The notes beneath the pieces were generated by a model. It was given only the letters and a program-made list of their open reading frames with translations, did not search any database and was not told the DNA's origin. From the NCBI RefSeq assembly GCF_012427845.1, contig NZ_CP038498.1, positions 992,001-1,056,000 on the forward strand: DNA of 64,000 nt. The letters run 5' to 3'. Below are positions 50,813-58,737 of this stretch, piece after piece. A program made the position numbers and the translations under genes. This DNA comes from Pectobacterium punjabense. GTDB lineage: Bacteria > Pseudomonadota > Gammaproteobacteria > Enterobacterales > Enterobacteriaceae. Position 1 is the stretch's first letter. Every line of letters begins with the position of its first letter.

Positions 50813-52234
50813 ATGTTGATGTTCAATAAACCGCGGACACCGCATCGTGGCTGGGCTCTAATGGAGTTCGGTGCGGCGTTACTGATTCTGCTGAGTGTGG
50901 CTATTTGGGGGACGTCGCTCTATCGCGACTATATGCAGGAGTTGCAGTATCAGGTTATGGCGCAACAAGGGACTCGTTTTAAAGCAGCCCTAAAAGGATA
51001 CGCGGGTCGCTATTACGATATGTTACTTGGACAAGCGGGAACGGCAACACCTGTTATTGTCACGACTACGATGCTGAAAAATACAGGATTCTTGCAGGCT
51101 GGGTTTAGTGAAACGAATCCTTCCGGACAGCGCTGGCAAGGCGCGATAGTCAGGAATGCGCAAAATACGTCTCAACTTCAGGCTCTGGCCTATACCCATA
51201 CGGGGTCTGCGTTACCCTTTAAAGCACTTCGTTTCATTTCATCGAATATGAATGGGGGCGGCTACATATGGGAAACCGGTCAGATTACGGGTGCGCTGGG
51301 GATATGGAAAGAACCGTTAGCTACTTTTGGTGTTACGACGACGCCAGGGCAGCTTGCTGCCGTTCTGACAACAGATGAATTACGTGGTGCCAGAGAGGAG
51401 AGTGACCGTTTATATCGTTTTGCTGTCAACGGCAAACCTGATTTAAACCGCATGCATACTGCTATTGATATGGGCGGCAATAGCATTAATAACGTGGATA
51501 AGGTGAATGCTGAAAATGATATTACGACGAACAATGGTTGGCTGGTCACCAAAAATAACAAGGGTTGGATGAACGAAACGCATGGTGGTGGGATCACTAT
51601 GGATGATAATGACTGGGTCAAAGTCATCAACAACAAAGGGATTAAGACTGACAGGGTTTCAACGCACTATGTTGAGCTCGAAAAGATCGAGATTGCAGGC
51701 ACAACCTGTCTGAAGGATGGGGTTGTAGCCCGTGATAATGTTGGTGCAATACTTTCTTGCCAATCCGGTGCGTGGAAATCACCCTCATCTATCCAGCCTG
51801 GCACCATCACGATGTGGGGAACGCCCGTTCCTCCTGAGGGCTGGCTGGAGCTCAACGGCCAGCTATTTAATCCCAGCGGAAATCCCATTCTGGCCAGCCT
51901 GTATCCTTCCGGCCAGGTGCCGGATTTTCGCGGTTACTTTCCTCGAGGCTGGGATAATGGGGCGGGGATTGATCCAGGTGAACGGGCTATGCTTAGTTAT
52001 CAGGAGGATGCCATTAGAAATCTGACTGGCGAATTCCAAACAATTGATTATCTCGGGTATGAAGCTAGTGGTGTATTCGGTCGCGTTGAAAAAACAGGTA
52101 GAGCTCAAATAGGCGGAACACCTCAAGACTGGAGTCATTCAAAAATTCAACTTGATGCATCCCGCTTAGTACCTACCGCTGATGAAAATCGACCTAAAAA
52201 TATCGCGGTAATGTTTATTATCAAGGCTGGTTGA
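50813..52234 (+). CDS. pilV: PilV minor tip pilin, expressed shufflon form A
   Basis: 473 residues from the ATG at 50813, with AAGGTG seven bases upstream. The leader ends PHRGW (like PilS) and the hydrophobic helix LMEFGAALLILLSVAIWGTS follows. A constant part runs to CQSGAW at the sfx site 51757-51775, beyond which lies cassette A. Cassette A contains a phage tail collar-like domain ([20 protein letters not shown], then [16 protein letters not shown]) and ends FIIKAG. PilV tips decide which recipient cells are contacted in R64 mating; inversion would swap this end. Confidence 0.87.
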   Translation: MLMFNKPRTPHRGWALMEFGAALLILLSVAIWGTSLYRDYMQELQYQVMAQQGTRFKAALKGYAGRYYDMLLGQAGTATPVIVTTTMLKNTGFLQAGFSETNPSGQRWQGAIVRNAQNTSQLQALAYTHTGSALPFKALRFISSNMNGGGYIWETGQITGALGIWKEPLATFGVTTTPGQLAAVLTTDELRGAREESDRLYRFAVNGKPDLNRMHTAIDMGGNSINNVDKVNAENDITTNNGWLVTKNNKGWMNETHGGGITMDDNDWVKVINNKGIKTDRVSTHYVELEKIEIAGTTCLKDGVVARDNVGAILSCQSGAWKSPSSIQPGTITMWGTPVPPEGWLELNGQLFNPSGNPILASLYPSGQVPDFRGYFPRGWDNGAGIDPGERAMLSYQEDAIRNLTGEFQTIDYLGYEASGVFGRVEKTGRAQIGGTPQDWSHSKIQLDASRLVPTADENRPKNIAVMFIIKAG

Positions 52235-52251
52235 ACCGCTTGAACGCTTTG

Positions 52252-52738
52252 CCAATCCGGTGCGTGGAAATCATCTTCCTCCATCCAGCCTGGCACCATC
52301 ACGATGTGGGGAACGCCCGTTCCTCCTGATGGTTGGCTGGAGCTCAACGGCCAGCTATTTAATCCCAGTGGAAATCCCGTTCTGGCCAGCCTGTATCCTT
52401 CCGGCCAGGTACCGGATTTTCGCGGGTATTTCCCTCGAGGCTGGGATAATGGTGCTGGTGTCGATTCTGACAGTGTCCGTTCAATTTTAAGTTATCAGGG
52501 CGATGAAATTATTTCGCATAAACACGCAATAACCATGTCTCATGAGCACCAAGGGGCTACTGATGGAGCCGGTTTTCCACAAACAGATGGGTCGGGGCCT
52601 ATGATTAAGCATGCAGAAACAGAGCCTGATGGTTCGTTTCCAGAAAGAAGCGGGGCAGGAAATCCCATGTTTTCTTTTGGTGGAAAAGAGACTCGTCCAA
52701 AAAATGTAGCGGTAATGTTCATTATCAAGGCTGGTTGA
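52252..52738 (+). CDS. Silent PilV C-terminal cassette B
   Basis: Begins in frame at the second sfx site ([16 protein letters not shown]) and ends FIIKAG. The first 70 residues are nearly the same as cassette A (tail collar-like), while the tip differs: [20 protein letters not shown]. It has no start codon of its own. It is flanked on both sides by the same 29 bases (GTTGAACCGCTTGAACGCTT and the sfx start), suggesting cassette duplication. Confidence 0.82.
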
Positions 52739-52755
52739 ACCGCTTGAACGCTTTG

Positions 52756-52969
52756 CCAATCCGGTGCGTGGGAAAACGTAGAAAAACCGGAGTCACTATG
52801 TGGTTTCTCATCAGAGGATCATCTGGCTGGTAATGTGAATATCATACCTTGTCAGGGGCATAATCCGCTTTTTTCATGCCCCTATGGTTATGATCGATTT
52901 AATATTTTTAAGGCTGATAGCAATGCCCTATTTTCATGCGTGATCACCAAAATTTTATCCGGTGATTAG
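52756..52969 (+). CDS. Silent PilV C-terminal cassette C (short type)
   Basis: Open in frame from the third sfx site: CQSGAWENVEKPESLCGFSS and on to FSCVITKILSGD, about 71 codons. It has no collar domain; instead it has four extra cysteines (SLCGF, IPCQGHN, FSCPYGY, FSCVI). The stop codon lies one base before the next sfx site, so this segment holds one cassette only. Confidence 0.8.
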
Positions 52970-52973
52970 TTTG

Positions 52974-53190
52974 CCAATCCGGTGCGTGGTCCGGTGATGA
53001 AAAACCACAGGGTGCATTGTGTGGTTTTGCATCTGATGACCACTTATCAGGGAATATCAATATCTATCTTTGCAAGGGGCATAACCCATCGATTTCATGC
53101 CCTCATGACTATGTTCGATCGAGAATTTTCCAGGCAGACTCGAATTTTCTCTACTCTTGCGTCGTCATCAAAGAGTTGATCGGTAGCTAA
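52974..53190 (+). CDS. Silent PilV C-terminal cassette D-plus (short type)
   Basis: In frame from the fourth sfx site: [20 protein letters not shown] and on to [11 protein letters not shown]. It is clearly related to cassette C ([34 protein letters not shown]). Its stop TAA at 53188-53190 overlaps the stop of the opposing cassette. Confidence 0.8.
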
Positions 53191-53628
53191 CCGGCCTTGA
53201 TGATGAACATCACTGCGATGTTCTGAGGCCTAGTCTCAACACCACCAGTTTTTCCTGAATCGGATGGATCATAGTTATCAAAGCCCTGAGCATCATCATT
53301 CCCCCAGCCATCAATATGGCCCCCCCACGTATATTTCCTAACTATAGAACCTGTATGAGAGTGCTCTTTTAATTCATCTCGCTGATAGCTAATTATAGAG
53401 CGGGTACTATCAGGGTCGACACCAGCACCATTATCCCAGCCCCGGGGGAAATATCCCCTGAAGTCCGGCACTCTTGATGAGGGATATAGTTCCGCCAGAA
53501 TGGGATTGCCGCTGGGATTAAATAGCTGGCCGTTGAGCTCCAGCCAGCCCTCAGGAGGAACGGGCGTTCCCCACATCGTGATGGTGCCAGGCTGGATAGA
53601 TGAGGGTGATTTCCACGCACCGGATTGG
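53187..53628 (-). CDS. Silent PilV C-terminal cassette D-minus (collar type)
   Basis: Reads leftward from the inverted fifth sfx site: [20 protein letters not shown] and then the collar domain, with a unique tip [20 protein letters not shown], ending FIIKAG. The stop TAG (53189-53187) overlaps the stop of cassette D-plus on the other strand. One inversion between the first and fifth sfx sites would place it in pilV. Confidence 0.85.
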
Positions 53629-53686
53629 CAATTAGGAAAACTACGGTATTGTCTTCCCTTTTAAATTTTAGGGACTGACACTTCTG

Positions 53687-54811
53687 ATGAAAAAACGTAT
53701 AAAAAAGATGCTATTAAGCAAGGCGCTGGACAAATATTTCGCTACTGTCTCACGCTATAAACGGGGGCAGTTGCAGGAATTTTATCGAATAAACGTTATC
53801 AAAAGATCATCGCTTGCCAACCGAAATATGGATGAAATTTCATCAGTTGATATTGCTGGATATCGAGATGACAGACTGGCCCAGATTAATCCACGTACAA
53901 AAAAATCTATCAGTGGCAACACTGTTCGTCTTGAGCTTGCGTTGCTCTCCGCATTGTATAATTTGGCCAAAGTTGAATGGGGAACATGCACGAGTAATCC
54001 AGTTGAACATGTAAGAAAGCCTGCGGTGTCTTCAGGTCGGGTGCGTAGGTTAACGTCACAAGAAGAACGAGGTCTGACCCGTTACTTCAGAGGTAAAAAA
54101 CCTGAGTTATTAGCTATTTTCCGTTTGGCCATTGAGACAGCGATGAGGCAAGGTGAAATACTGTCATTACAATGGGAGAATATTGATCTTCGACTCGGGA
54201 TTGCTCACCTGCCGTTCACAAAAAATGGTTCTGCCCGTGATGTCCCATTGTCTTCAAAGGCGCGTCTGGTCTTGAAGGAAATTGGCGAGCTGGGGCGTGA
54301 TGATACGGGAAGTGTTTTTACATATACGTCGAGTGGCTTTAAAAGTGCCTGGCGTATCGCATTACAGTCTCTATCGATTAATGATCTGCATTTTCATGAT
54401 TTGAGGCATGAAGCGATTAGCCGGCTGTTTGAATTAGGGACATTAAACGTCATGGAGGTTGCTGCGATATCTGGGCATAAATCCATGAATATGCTGAAAC
54501 GGTATACGCATCTCAGGGCTACTCACCTTGTCAGTAAATTGGATGCTCGCAAAAAGCAGGCACAAAAACTAACCTCAATATTTATTCCTTATCCCGCAGA
54601 CATTTACACTTATGATGGTGCGATCACCCTGAAGTTTTCTGATTTTGATGACCTTGAAGTGACTGCTGCAACTCACGATGAGGCATTACGGAACGCATCG
54701 GTAGAACTGTTACGGTTCCAAGCTATAGCAGCTAAAAATGGCGAAAGGCTCCCCCCTCCTGGTCCTGTATCTGTGAATTCAGTTAATAGGCTTCTCATCA
54801 GCCCCTTGTAA
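53687..54811 (+). CDS. rci: Rci shufflon tyrosine recombinase
   Basis: 374 residues. The tyrosine-recombinase catalytic set is intact: Arg154 ([11 protein letters not shown]), HDLRH (237-241), His264 ([13 protein letters not shown]) and the nucleophile Tyr273. The N-terminal core-binding domain starts [22 protein letters not shown]-terminal extension (about 300-374) goes beyond the catalytic domain, as in R64 Rci, where it helps recognise sfx. It is adjacent to the shufflon it inverts. Confidence 0.9.
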   Translation: MKKRIKKMLLSKALDKYFATVSRYKRGQLQEFYRINVIKRSSLANRNMDEISSVDIAGYRDDRLAQINPRTKKSISGNTVRLELALLSALYNLAKVEWGTCTSNPVEHVRKPAVSSGRVRRLTSQEERGLTRYFRGKKPELLAIFRLAIETAMRQGEILSLQWENIDLRLGIAHLPFTKNGSARDVPLSSKARLVLKEIGELGRDDTGSVFTYTSSGFKSAWRIALQSLSINDLHFHDLRHEAISRLFELGTLNVMEVAAISGHKSMNMLKRYTHLRATHLVSKLDARKKQAQKLTSIFIPYPADIYTYDGAITLKFSDFDDLEVTAATHDEALRNASVELLRFQAIAAKNGERLPPPGPVSVNSVNRLLISPL

Positions 54812-54915
54812 CAAGACTTGGTAATTTTCACATGACGGTATTGAGTTAAATATCGTCATTCTTCTCCGTATTTAGCACTGTACATGCCTCATTATATTTA
54901 AAAGGGCTTTGTTCA

Positions 54916-55719
54916 GTGGCTACTGAGATATTTCCTGGTACAGCGTCGTCACCCAATGATGATGCGCCGCGCGCCAAAACGACCTCTTGGGGGCGCCGCA
55001 CTTTAGTTAAACCTGTTTTATACACACTCCTGGGGTTGGGAACTGCTGTTCCATCTATTCTCTGTGTGATTTTTTACCTGCAAATGAGTGAGATGGGTAT
55101 ACGTCTTAACTCTCTTGAAGCCGCGCTCCGTAGCGGCCAGCTTAATCAATTGTCGGTTTCTGTGACTGAGTTAGAGAAACATGTGGTAGAGCAGAATTTA
55201 CGCTTTGCAACTAATGAAAAACTCGATGCGGGTATGCAGGAGCTTTTTTCCCGGGTTGATAGGAATGTCGCATCGTTATCGAAAGAAAATGAGGATATTC
55301 GTCAGCAACTGGTGCAGGACGATAACCGATTCATGGAATTGAAGTCAGCTTTCAATCAGTCGCTATTACGTCTTGATGCTCTAAGCCAGCTAAAGGAAGT
55401 ATTTGAGAAGAAAAATGCTGAGCCTCCTTCTAGTGCAACCACCTCTCAATCTCGGCCAGCTAATTCCCCGGCTAAATCAAAAAAGTCGATACGGTCAGCC
55501 AAAAGTGTGCCACTGGCTGCACCGTTTATTCTGACGGGCATTGAACAGCGGGGAGGGCAACGGTACGCCGTAGTTATGCGTCGTGGCGCGACAACGCTAT
55601 CAGAAATGCAATTGGTTGCAGTGGGAGATTCTGCATGGGGATGGACACTACGAGATATGCAGGACCATGAAGCGATATTTTCCGTCGGCGGCAGTCAACA
55701 GCGCCTTTCAGTTCAATAG
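54916..55719 (+). CDS. Single-pass membrane coiled-coil protein of the ICE
   Basis: 267 residues, GTG start with no strong site; the frame has no better start. A cytoplasmic basic segment is followed by one transmembrane helix (about 35-58, VLYTLLGLGTAVPSILCVIF), a long coiled coil (about 65-170), a Ser/Pro/Lys linker and a small C-terminal domain (FILTGIEQRGGQRYAVVMRR, WGWTLRDMQDHEAIFSV). This looks like a periplasm-spanning scaffold protein with a PilP-like end. It lies between rci and the TIGR03759 gene, so it belongs to either pilus or transfer machinery. Confidence 0.62.
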   Translation: MATEIFPGTASSPNDDAPRAKTTSWGRRTLVKPVLYTLLGLGTAVPSILCVIFYLQMSEMGIRLNSLEAALRSGQLNQLSVSVTELEKHVVEQNLRFATNEKLDAGMQELFSRVDRNVASLSKENEDIRQQLVQDDNRFMELKSAFNQSLLRLDALSQLKEVFEKKNAEPPSSATTSQSRPANSPAKSKKSIRSAKSVPLAAPFILTGIEQRGGQRYAVVMRRGATTLSEMQLVAVGDSAWGWTLRDMQDHEAIFSVGGSQQRLSVQ

Positions 55720-55727
55720 GACTCCCT

Positions 55728-56435
55728 ATGAAAAAATGTAGCATTGCTATTTTGAGTTTATTTTTTGTTTATTCCCTTTCTAATGCAGCTCTTCCGGGGC
55801 CAGTGCAACAAAAAGAGCTGCAACAACGTGATATTCAGATCAAAGAAACTGAGCAGGAAGCACAGCGGTGGGGGCTGAGCCATTCTGAATGGGAAAAATA
55901 TCAACAACTCAAGCAAGGCAAGCGCGGAATACAATCGCCTGGCTTAGATCCGCTGACGACCTTAGGGATTGAAAGTGACAGCTCAGCGGAACGACGTCGT
56001 ATGGCTGAGCTTTGGGTTAAAGAAGAGTATCAACGTACGGAAAAAGAACTGGCTTTTCAGCGTGAAGTGAATGCTGCCTGGAACCGTCTGTACCCTAATG
56101 CTCTCTCTGTAAACATGGGTAACGCTGCCGGCATTGCTCATGATTCCGATGGTCGGCTGGCGTTATTTGTTCGTGATAACTGTACCCGTTGCGATACCCG
56201 ATTAGCGGCTGTTCTGGCTGATAACCGAGAAGTCGATATTTATTTGGTTGGCAGCGACGGAAAAGACGAAACGGTCCGACAGTGGGCTGTTAGCCATAGT
56301 ATTCCTGTTGATCGCGTCAGAAACCGACAGATAACGCTCAATCATGATCAGGGGCTGTGGGCGCGTTATGGTCAAGGTCAAATGCCAGTCATCCTGCAAC
56401 AAGGGGAAAATGGATGGCAAATCGCAGCATTTTAA
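55728..56435 (+). CDS. TIGR03759 family ICE protein
   Basis: 235 residues with a signal peptide (cleavage near SNA-A). The N-terminal part is helical (KELQQRDIQIKETEQEAQRW, LSHSEWEKYQQL). The C-terminal part is thioredoxin-like, with a CxxC in VRDNCTRCDTRLAAVL and RYGQGQMPVILQQ. This is the standard TIGR03759 layout; the periplasmic CxxC suggests a disulfide or assembly role in the mating apparatus. It overlaps the next gene. Confidence 0.8.
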   Translation: MKKCSIAILSLFFVYSLSNAALPGPVQQKELQQRDIQIKETEQEAQRWGLSHSEWEKYQQLKQGKRGIQSPGLDPLTTLGIESDSSAERRRMAELWVKEEYQRTEKELAFQREVNAAWNRLYPNALSVNMGNAAGIAHDSDGRLALFVRDNCTRCDTRLAAVLADNREVDIYLVGSDGKDETVRQWAVSHSIPVDRVRNRQITLNHDQGLWARYGQGQMPVILQQGENGWQIAAF

Positions 56436-57064
56436 TCAGTACGCTCATCGTACTAGGGATAATGCATAGCGGTATTGTTAGCGCACAAAAACGTCCTGTT
56501 ACCTTGCAACAAATTCCTGCAGCATACCGACAAATTGCTAAAGATGCGCGCGTGCCAGCTGAGTCACTTTATTCACTCGCACTAACGGAAAGCTCACGTC
56601 GATTGCCTTACGGTGAGCGGCCATGGCCGTGGTCGGTCAATGTTGCTGGAAAAACGTATCGGTATGAGACACGCGAATTGGCATGGCAGGCGTTACGCCA
56701 GTTTATTCGCCAGACACCGCTAAAGAACATTGATGTTGGGATCGCTCAGGTTAATTTGGGCTGGAACGGACATCGTTTTCGCTCTTTTTATGACGCATTT
56801 GAGCCGTTTACCAATTTACGCGTTGCTGCACAAATCTTACGTGAGTGCTATGACGCCAAACCTGGTAGTTGGTTACGTGCCGCAGGGTGTTATCACCGTC
56901 CTGCCGGCGGCCTGCCAGCTGAAAGGTATATGGCGATTGTGCGCCAAAAGCTGAAGCTTATTTCTCCGGTTCAGGAATCATTGGAGTCATCGCCGCCCAT
57001 CCTACTTGCATCTTCCGAAGCCATTATTCCCAGTCACCAATTAACATGGATTGAGCCAGAATGA
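56414..57064 (+). CDS. ICE lytic transglycosylase
   Basis: 216 residues from the ATG at 56414, overlapping the TIGR03759 gene by 22 bases. Signal peptide (cleavage near VSA-Q) and an SLT-type domain with catalytic Glu in YSLALTESSRRLPYGERPWP and IDVGIAQVNLGWNGHRFRSF. This is the second transglycosylase in the element: PilT serves the pilus, this one the conjugation channel. It is coupled to the next gene by an ATGA junction. Confidence 0.85.
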   Translation: MANRSILISTLIVLGIMHSGIVSAQKRPVTLQQIPAAYRQIAKDARVPAESLYSLALTESSRRLPYGERPWPWSVNVAGKTYRYETRELAWQALRQFIRQTPLKNIDVGIAQVNLGWNGHRFRSFYDAFEPFTNLRVAAQILRECYDAKPGSWLRAAGCYHRPAGGLPAERYMAIVRQKLKLISPVQESLESSPPILLASSEAIIPSHQLTWIEPE

Positions 57065-57603
57065 ATACATTACGTCCTTTCGTTTTGTCGATTATTTTTT
57101 CGGGTATTTTCTTATTGCCATCTTTTGTTTCAGCGGAACTTACTGTTGTGGCCGATCTCGGTGGGGAATCTACCGACGCCTATTTTGAGGCGATTAATCC
57201 ACAAACGGATCCGAATTTTTCCGGTAGCACTCTGTCACTAGATTTACCCTCTCCTGTCTCAGGTACTGGTCTGACAATAGCCTCCGTGCTTCCCGTCACG
57301 ACACCAGAGCTTACTCCTGGCAAGGTTGCACCCAGAGCATTAAAGCTCACTGGTATGCCACCGATTTTCATTATTGGTGATGATCCCCTGTCTCGGGACT
57401 GGCTGGTAAAGCGGGCGGGGGAGCTGCAGCGCCTGAAAGCGACGGGATTTGTGGTCAGTGTTTCGTCCGAAACATCTCTGCGTGAGTTACAGATGTTATT
57501 GCCGGGAAATGATATTGCCCCCGTATCAGGAAGTGACCTGGCGAAGCGTTTGCAGCTTTCTCATTATCCTGTGCTGATAACTGAAAACGGATTGTCACAG
57601 TGA
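57061..57603 (+). CDS. TIGR03765 family ICE protein (PFL_4695-like)
   Basis: 180 residues with a signal peptide (cleavage near VSA-E). The family string GMPPIFIIGDDPLSRDWLVK (about 98-117) and the C-terminal LSHYPVLITENGLSQ are present. It is a periplasmic protein of the mating-pair system with no known activity. It overlaps its neighbours by four bases on each side (ATGA, GTGA). Confidence 0.82.
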   Translation: MNTLRPFVLSIIFSGIFLLPSFVSAELTVVADLGGESTDAYFEAINPQTDPNFSGSTLSLDLPSPVSGTGLTIASVLPVTTPELTPGKVAPRALKLTGMPPIFIIGDDPLSRDWLVKRAGELQRLKATGFVVSVSSETSLRELQMLLPGNDIAPVSGSDLAKRLQLSHYPVLITENGLSQ

Positions 57604-58223
57604 TCGGGAACCAATATTTGATCGCTGAGTTATGGCTTAAATTAGCCAATGCTCCAGCTCTCATTGTGTTATGGGGGGCTGTGTCCCTCATTTTGATTGT
57701 CCTCCTGCCATTTTTTTGCAAACGAAAAAGCGCGAGACAACGTCGCCATCAGCGTTACTTGATACAGGCCGTTAGAATATTGGCATTACTCCCTAAAATG
57801 AGTGGAGGAAACAAGCAACTTTCTTACCTCAGAAAGATTAACCCTTATGTTTTTGAAGAGTTGATACTGCTGGCCTTTGAGCATCAGGGATTCAAGGTGG
57901 TTCGTAACGCCTCATATAGTGGCGATGGTGGTTTGGATGGGCAGGTTTTTATCGCAGGCCGACGCTGGTTAATCCAGGCGAAGCGCTATAGCAGGGCTAT
58001 TGAACCAGCACACGTTGAAGCTTTTTCAGAATTGCTGATTCAACATCAATGTGGTGGCTTATTTATTCATACCGGGCGTACTGGAACTAAAAGTAGGCAA
58101 CGAGAGAATTCAGAGAGAAATAATAACTTTCCTATTTATATTATAAGCGGTCAGCGGTTGCTGCTCTTATTAACAGGTAAGGTTGGTTGGTCAAAACTAA
58201 TTGAGGTGGTATGTGAAGATTAA
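57600..58223 (+). CDS. Membrane-anchored Mrr-like restriction endonuclease
   Basis: 207 residues, GTG start in a GTGA overlap. One transmembrane helix (about 17-40) is followed by an Mrr_cat-type nuclease fold (about 75-190): FEELILLAFEHQGFKVVRNA, GDGGLDGQVFI and WLIQAKRYS, which give the D-Q-x-K catalytic triad. Such genes occur at this position in several ICEs of the class. The cleavage target is unknown; processing of incoming or chromosomal DNA, or defence against other mobile DNA, is possible. Confidence 0.75.
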   Translation: MIGNQYLIAELWLKLANAPALIVLWGAVSLILIVLLPFFCKRKSARQRRHQRYLIQAVRILALLPKMSGGNKQLSYLRKINPYVFEELILLAFEHQGFKVVRNASYSGDGGLDGQVFIAGRRWLIQAKRYSRAIEPAHVEAFSELLIQHQCGGLFIHTGRTGTKSRQRENSERNNNFPIYIISGQRLLLLLTGKVGWSKLIEVVCED

Positions 58224-58737
58224 TTATAAATATACTTATCGATATTCATTTCGGAACGTGATTTCCTTTCTGATTGAACTTTTTATGTTCCTTTTTAAGG
58301 TGGTTATATATTGGCCATCTTTTATTATTGGTATGTCTATTGTGCTGTTTTTTCTTTTTGGGGCTGTCGATGGAGTTATTTTCCGTAATGGCGCTGAATA
58401 TCATGTGTTTAATATATTATCGGATATTGCACAGGCGTATCAGTCAGCTCCTCCAGGAGAGGTCATGGTGGAGGTTTGCTCTTATCCTCATTTTGGCATT
58501 GATTTCCCCGGAGGTTCTGCCTCGGAGAATGTGTGTGTTTTAACAGGTGAAACCAGGACGTTGTCTAATATTGCTGTTCAGGTTATTCGATTCGCAAACA
58601 GTGTTTATTTCGTTCTTGTGGGGCTATCGGGGTGCGGTGAAGCATTTATTCGCTATGGGCGAATTGTGTGTGATCAGGGAGCATACAGGGCGAGCCGAAA
58701 TTATGCTCAGGATGCGGGGAGGATGGCGGATGAGTGA
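58213..58737 (+). CDS. ICE membrane protein of unknown function (174 aa)
   Basis: GTG start at 58213, with GAGGTGG five bases upstream, inside the end of the endonuclease gene. Two hydrophobic regions (about 18-56 and 118-135). Between them is a periplasmic loop with two cysteines (VEVCSYPHFG and ENVCVLTGE). The last 50 residues appear cytoplasmic (CDQGAYRASRNYAQDAGRMA). Position just before traD suggests a role with the coupling protein. No family recalled with certainty. Confidence 0.62.
   Translation: MKINYKYTYRYSFRNVISFLIELFMFLFKVVIYWPSFIIGMSIVLFFLFGAVDGVIFRNGAEYHVFNILSDIAQAYQSAPPGEVMVEVCSYPHFGIDFPGGSASENVCVLTGETRTLSNIAVQVIRFANSVYFVLVGLSGCGEAFIRYGRIVCDQGAYRASRNYAQDAGRMADE

Larger units (their letters stand above)
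51757..53631. repeat. Shufflon: five sfx crossover sites and four segments
   Basis: The 19-bp sfx sequence TTGCCAATCCGGTGCGTGG occurs without change at 51757-51775, 52249-52267, 52753-52771 and 52971-52989 (direct) and at 53613-53631 (inverted). It matches the R64 sfx consensus. The reading frame is always TGC CAA TCC GGT GCG TGG, so any cassette placed after the first site is in frame with pilV. Rci-mediated inversion needs opposed sites; here only the last one is opposed. Confidence 0.93.

Noticed and set aside
51757..53631. Assembly artefact or tandem gene duplication in place of a shufflon
   Set aside because: The exact 19-bp sfx at every junction, the preserved reading frame and the adjacent rci make a shufflon the better reading, although isomer mixing in the assembly cannot be excluded.
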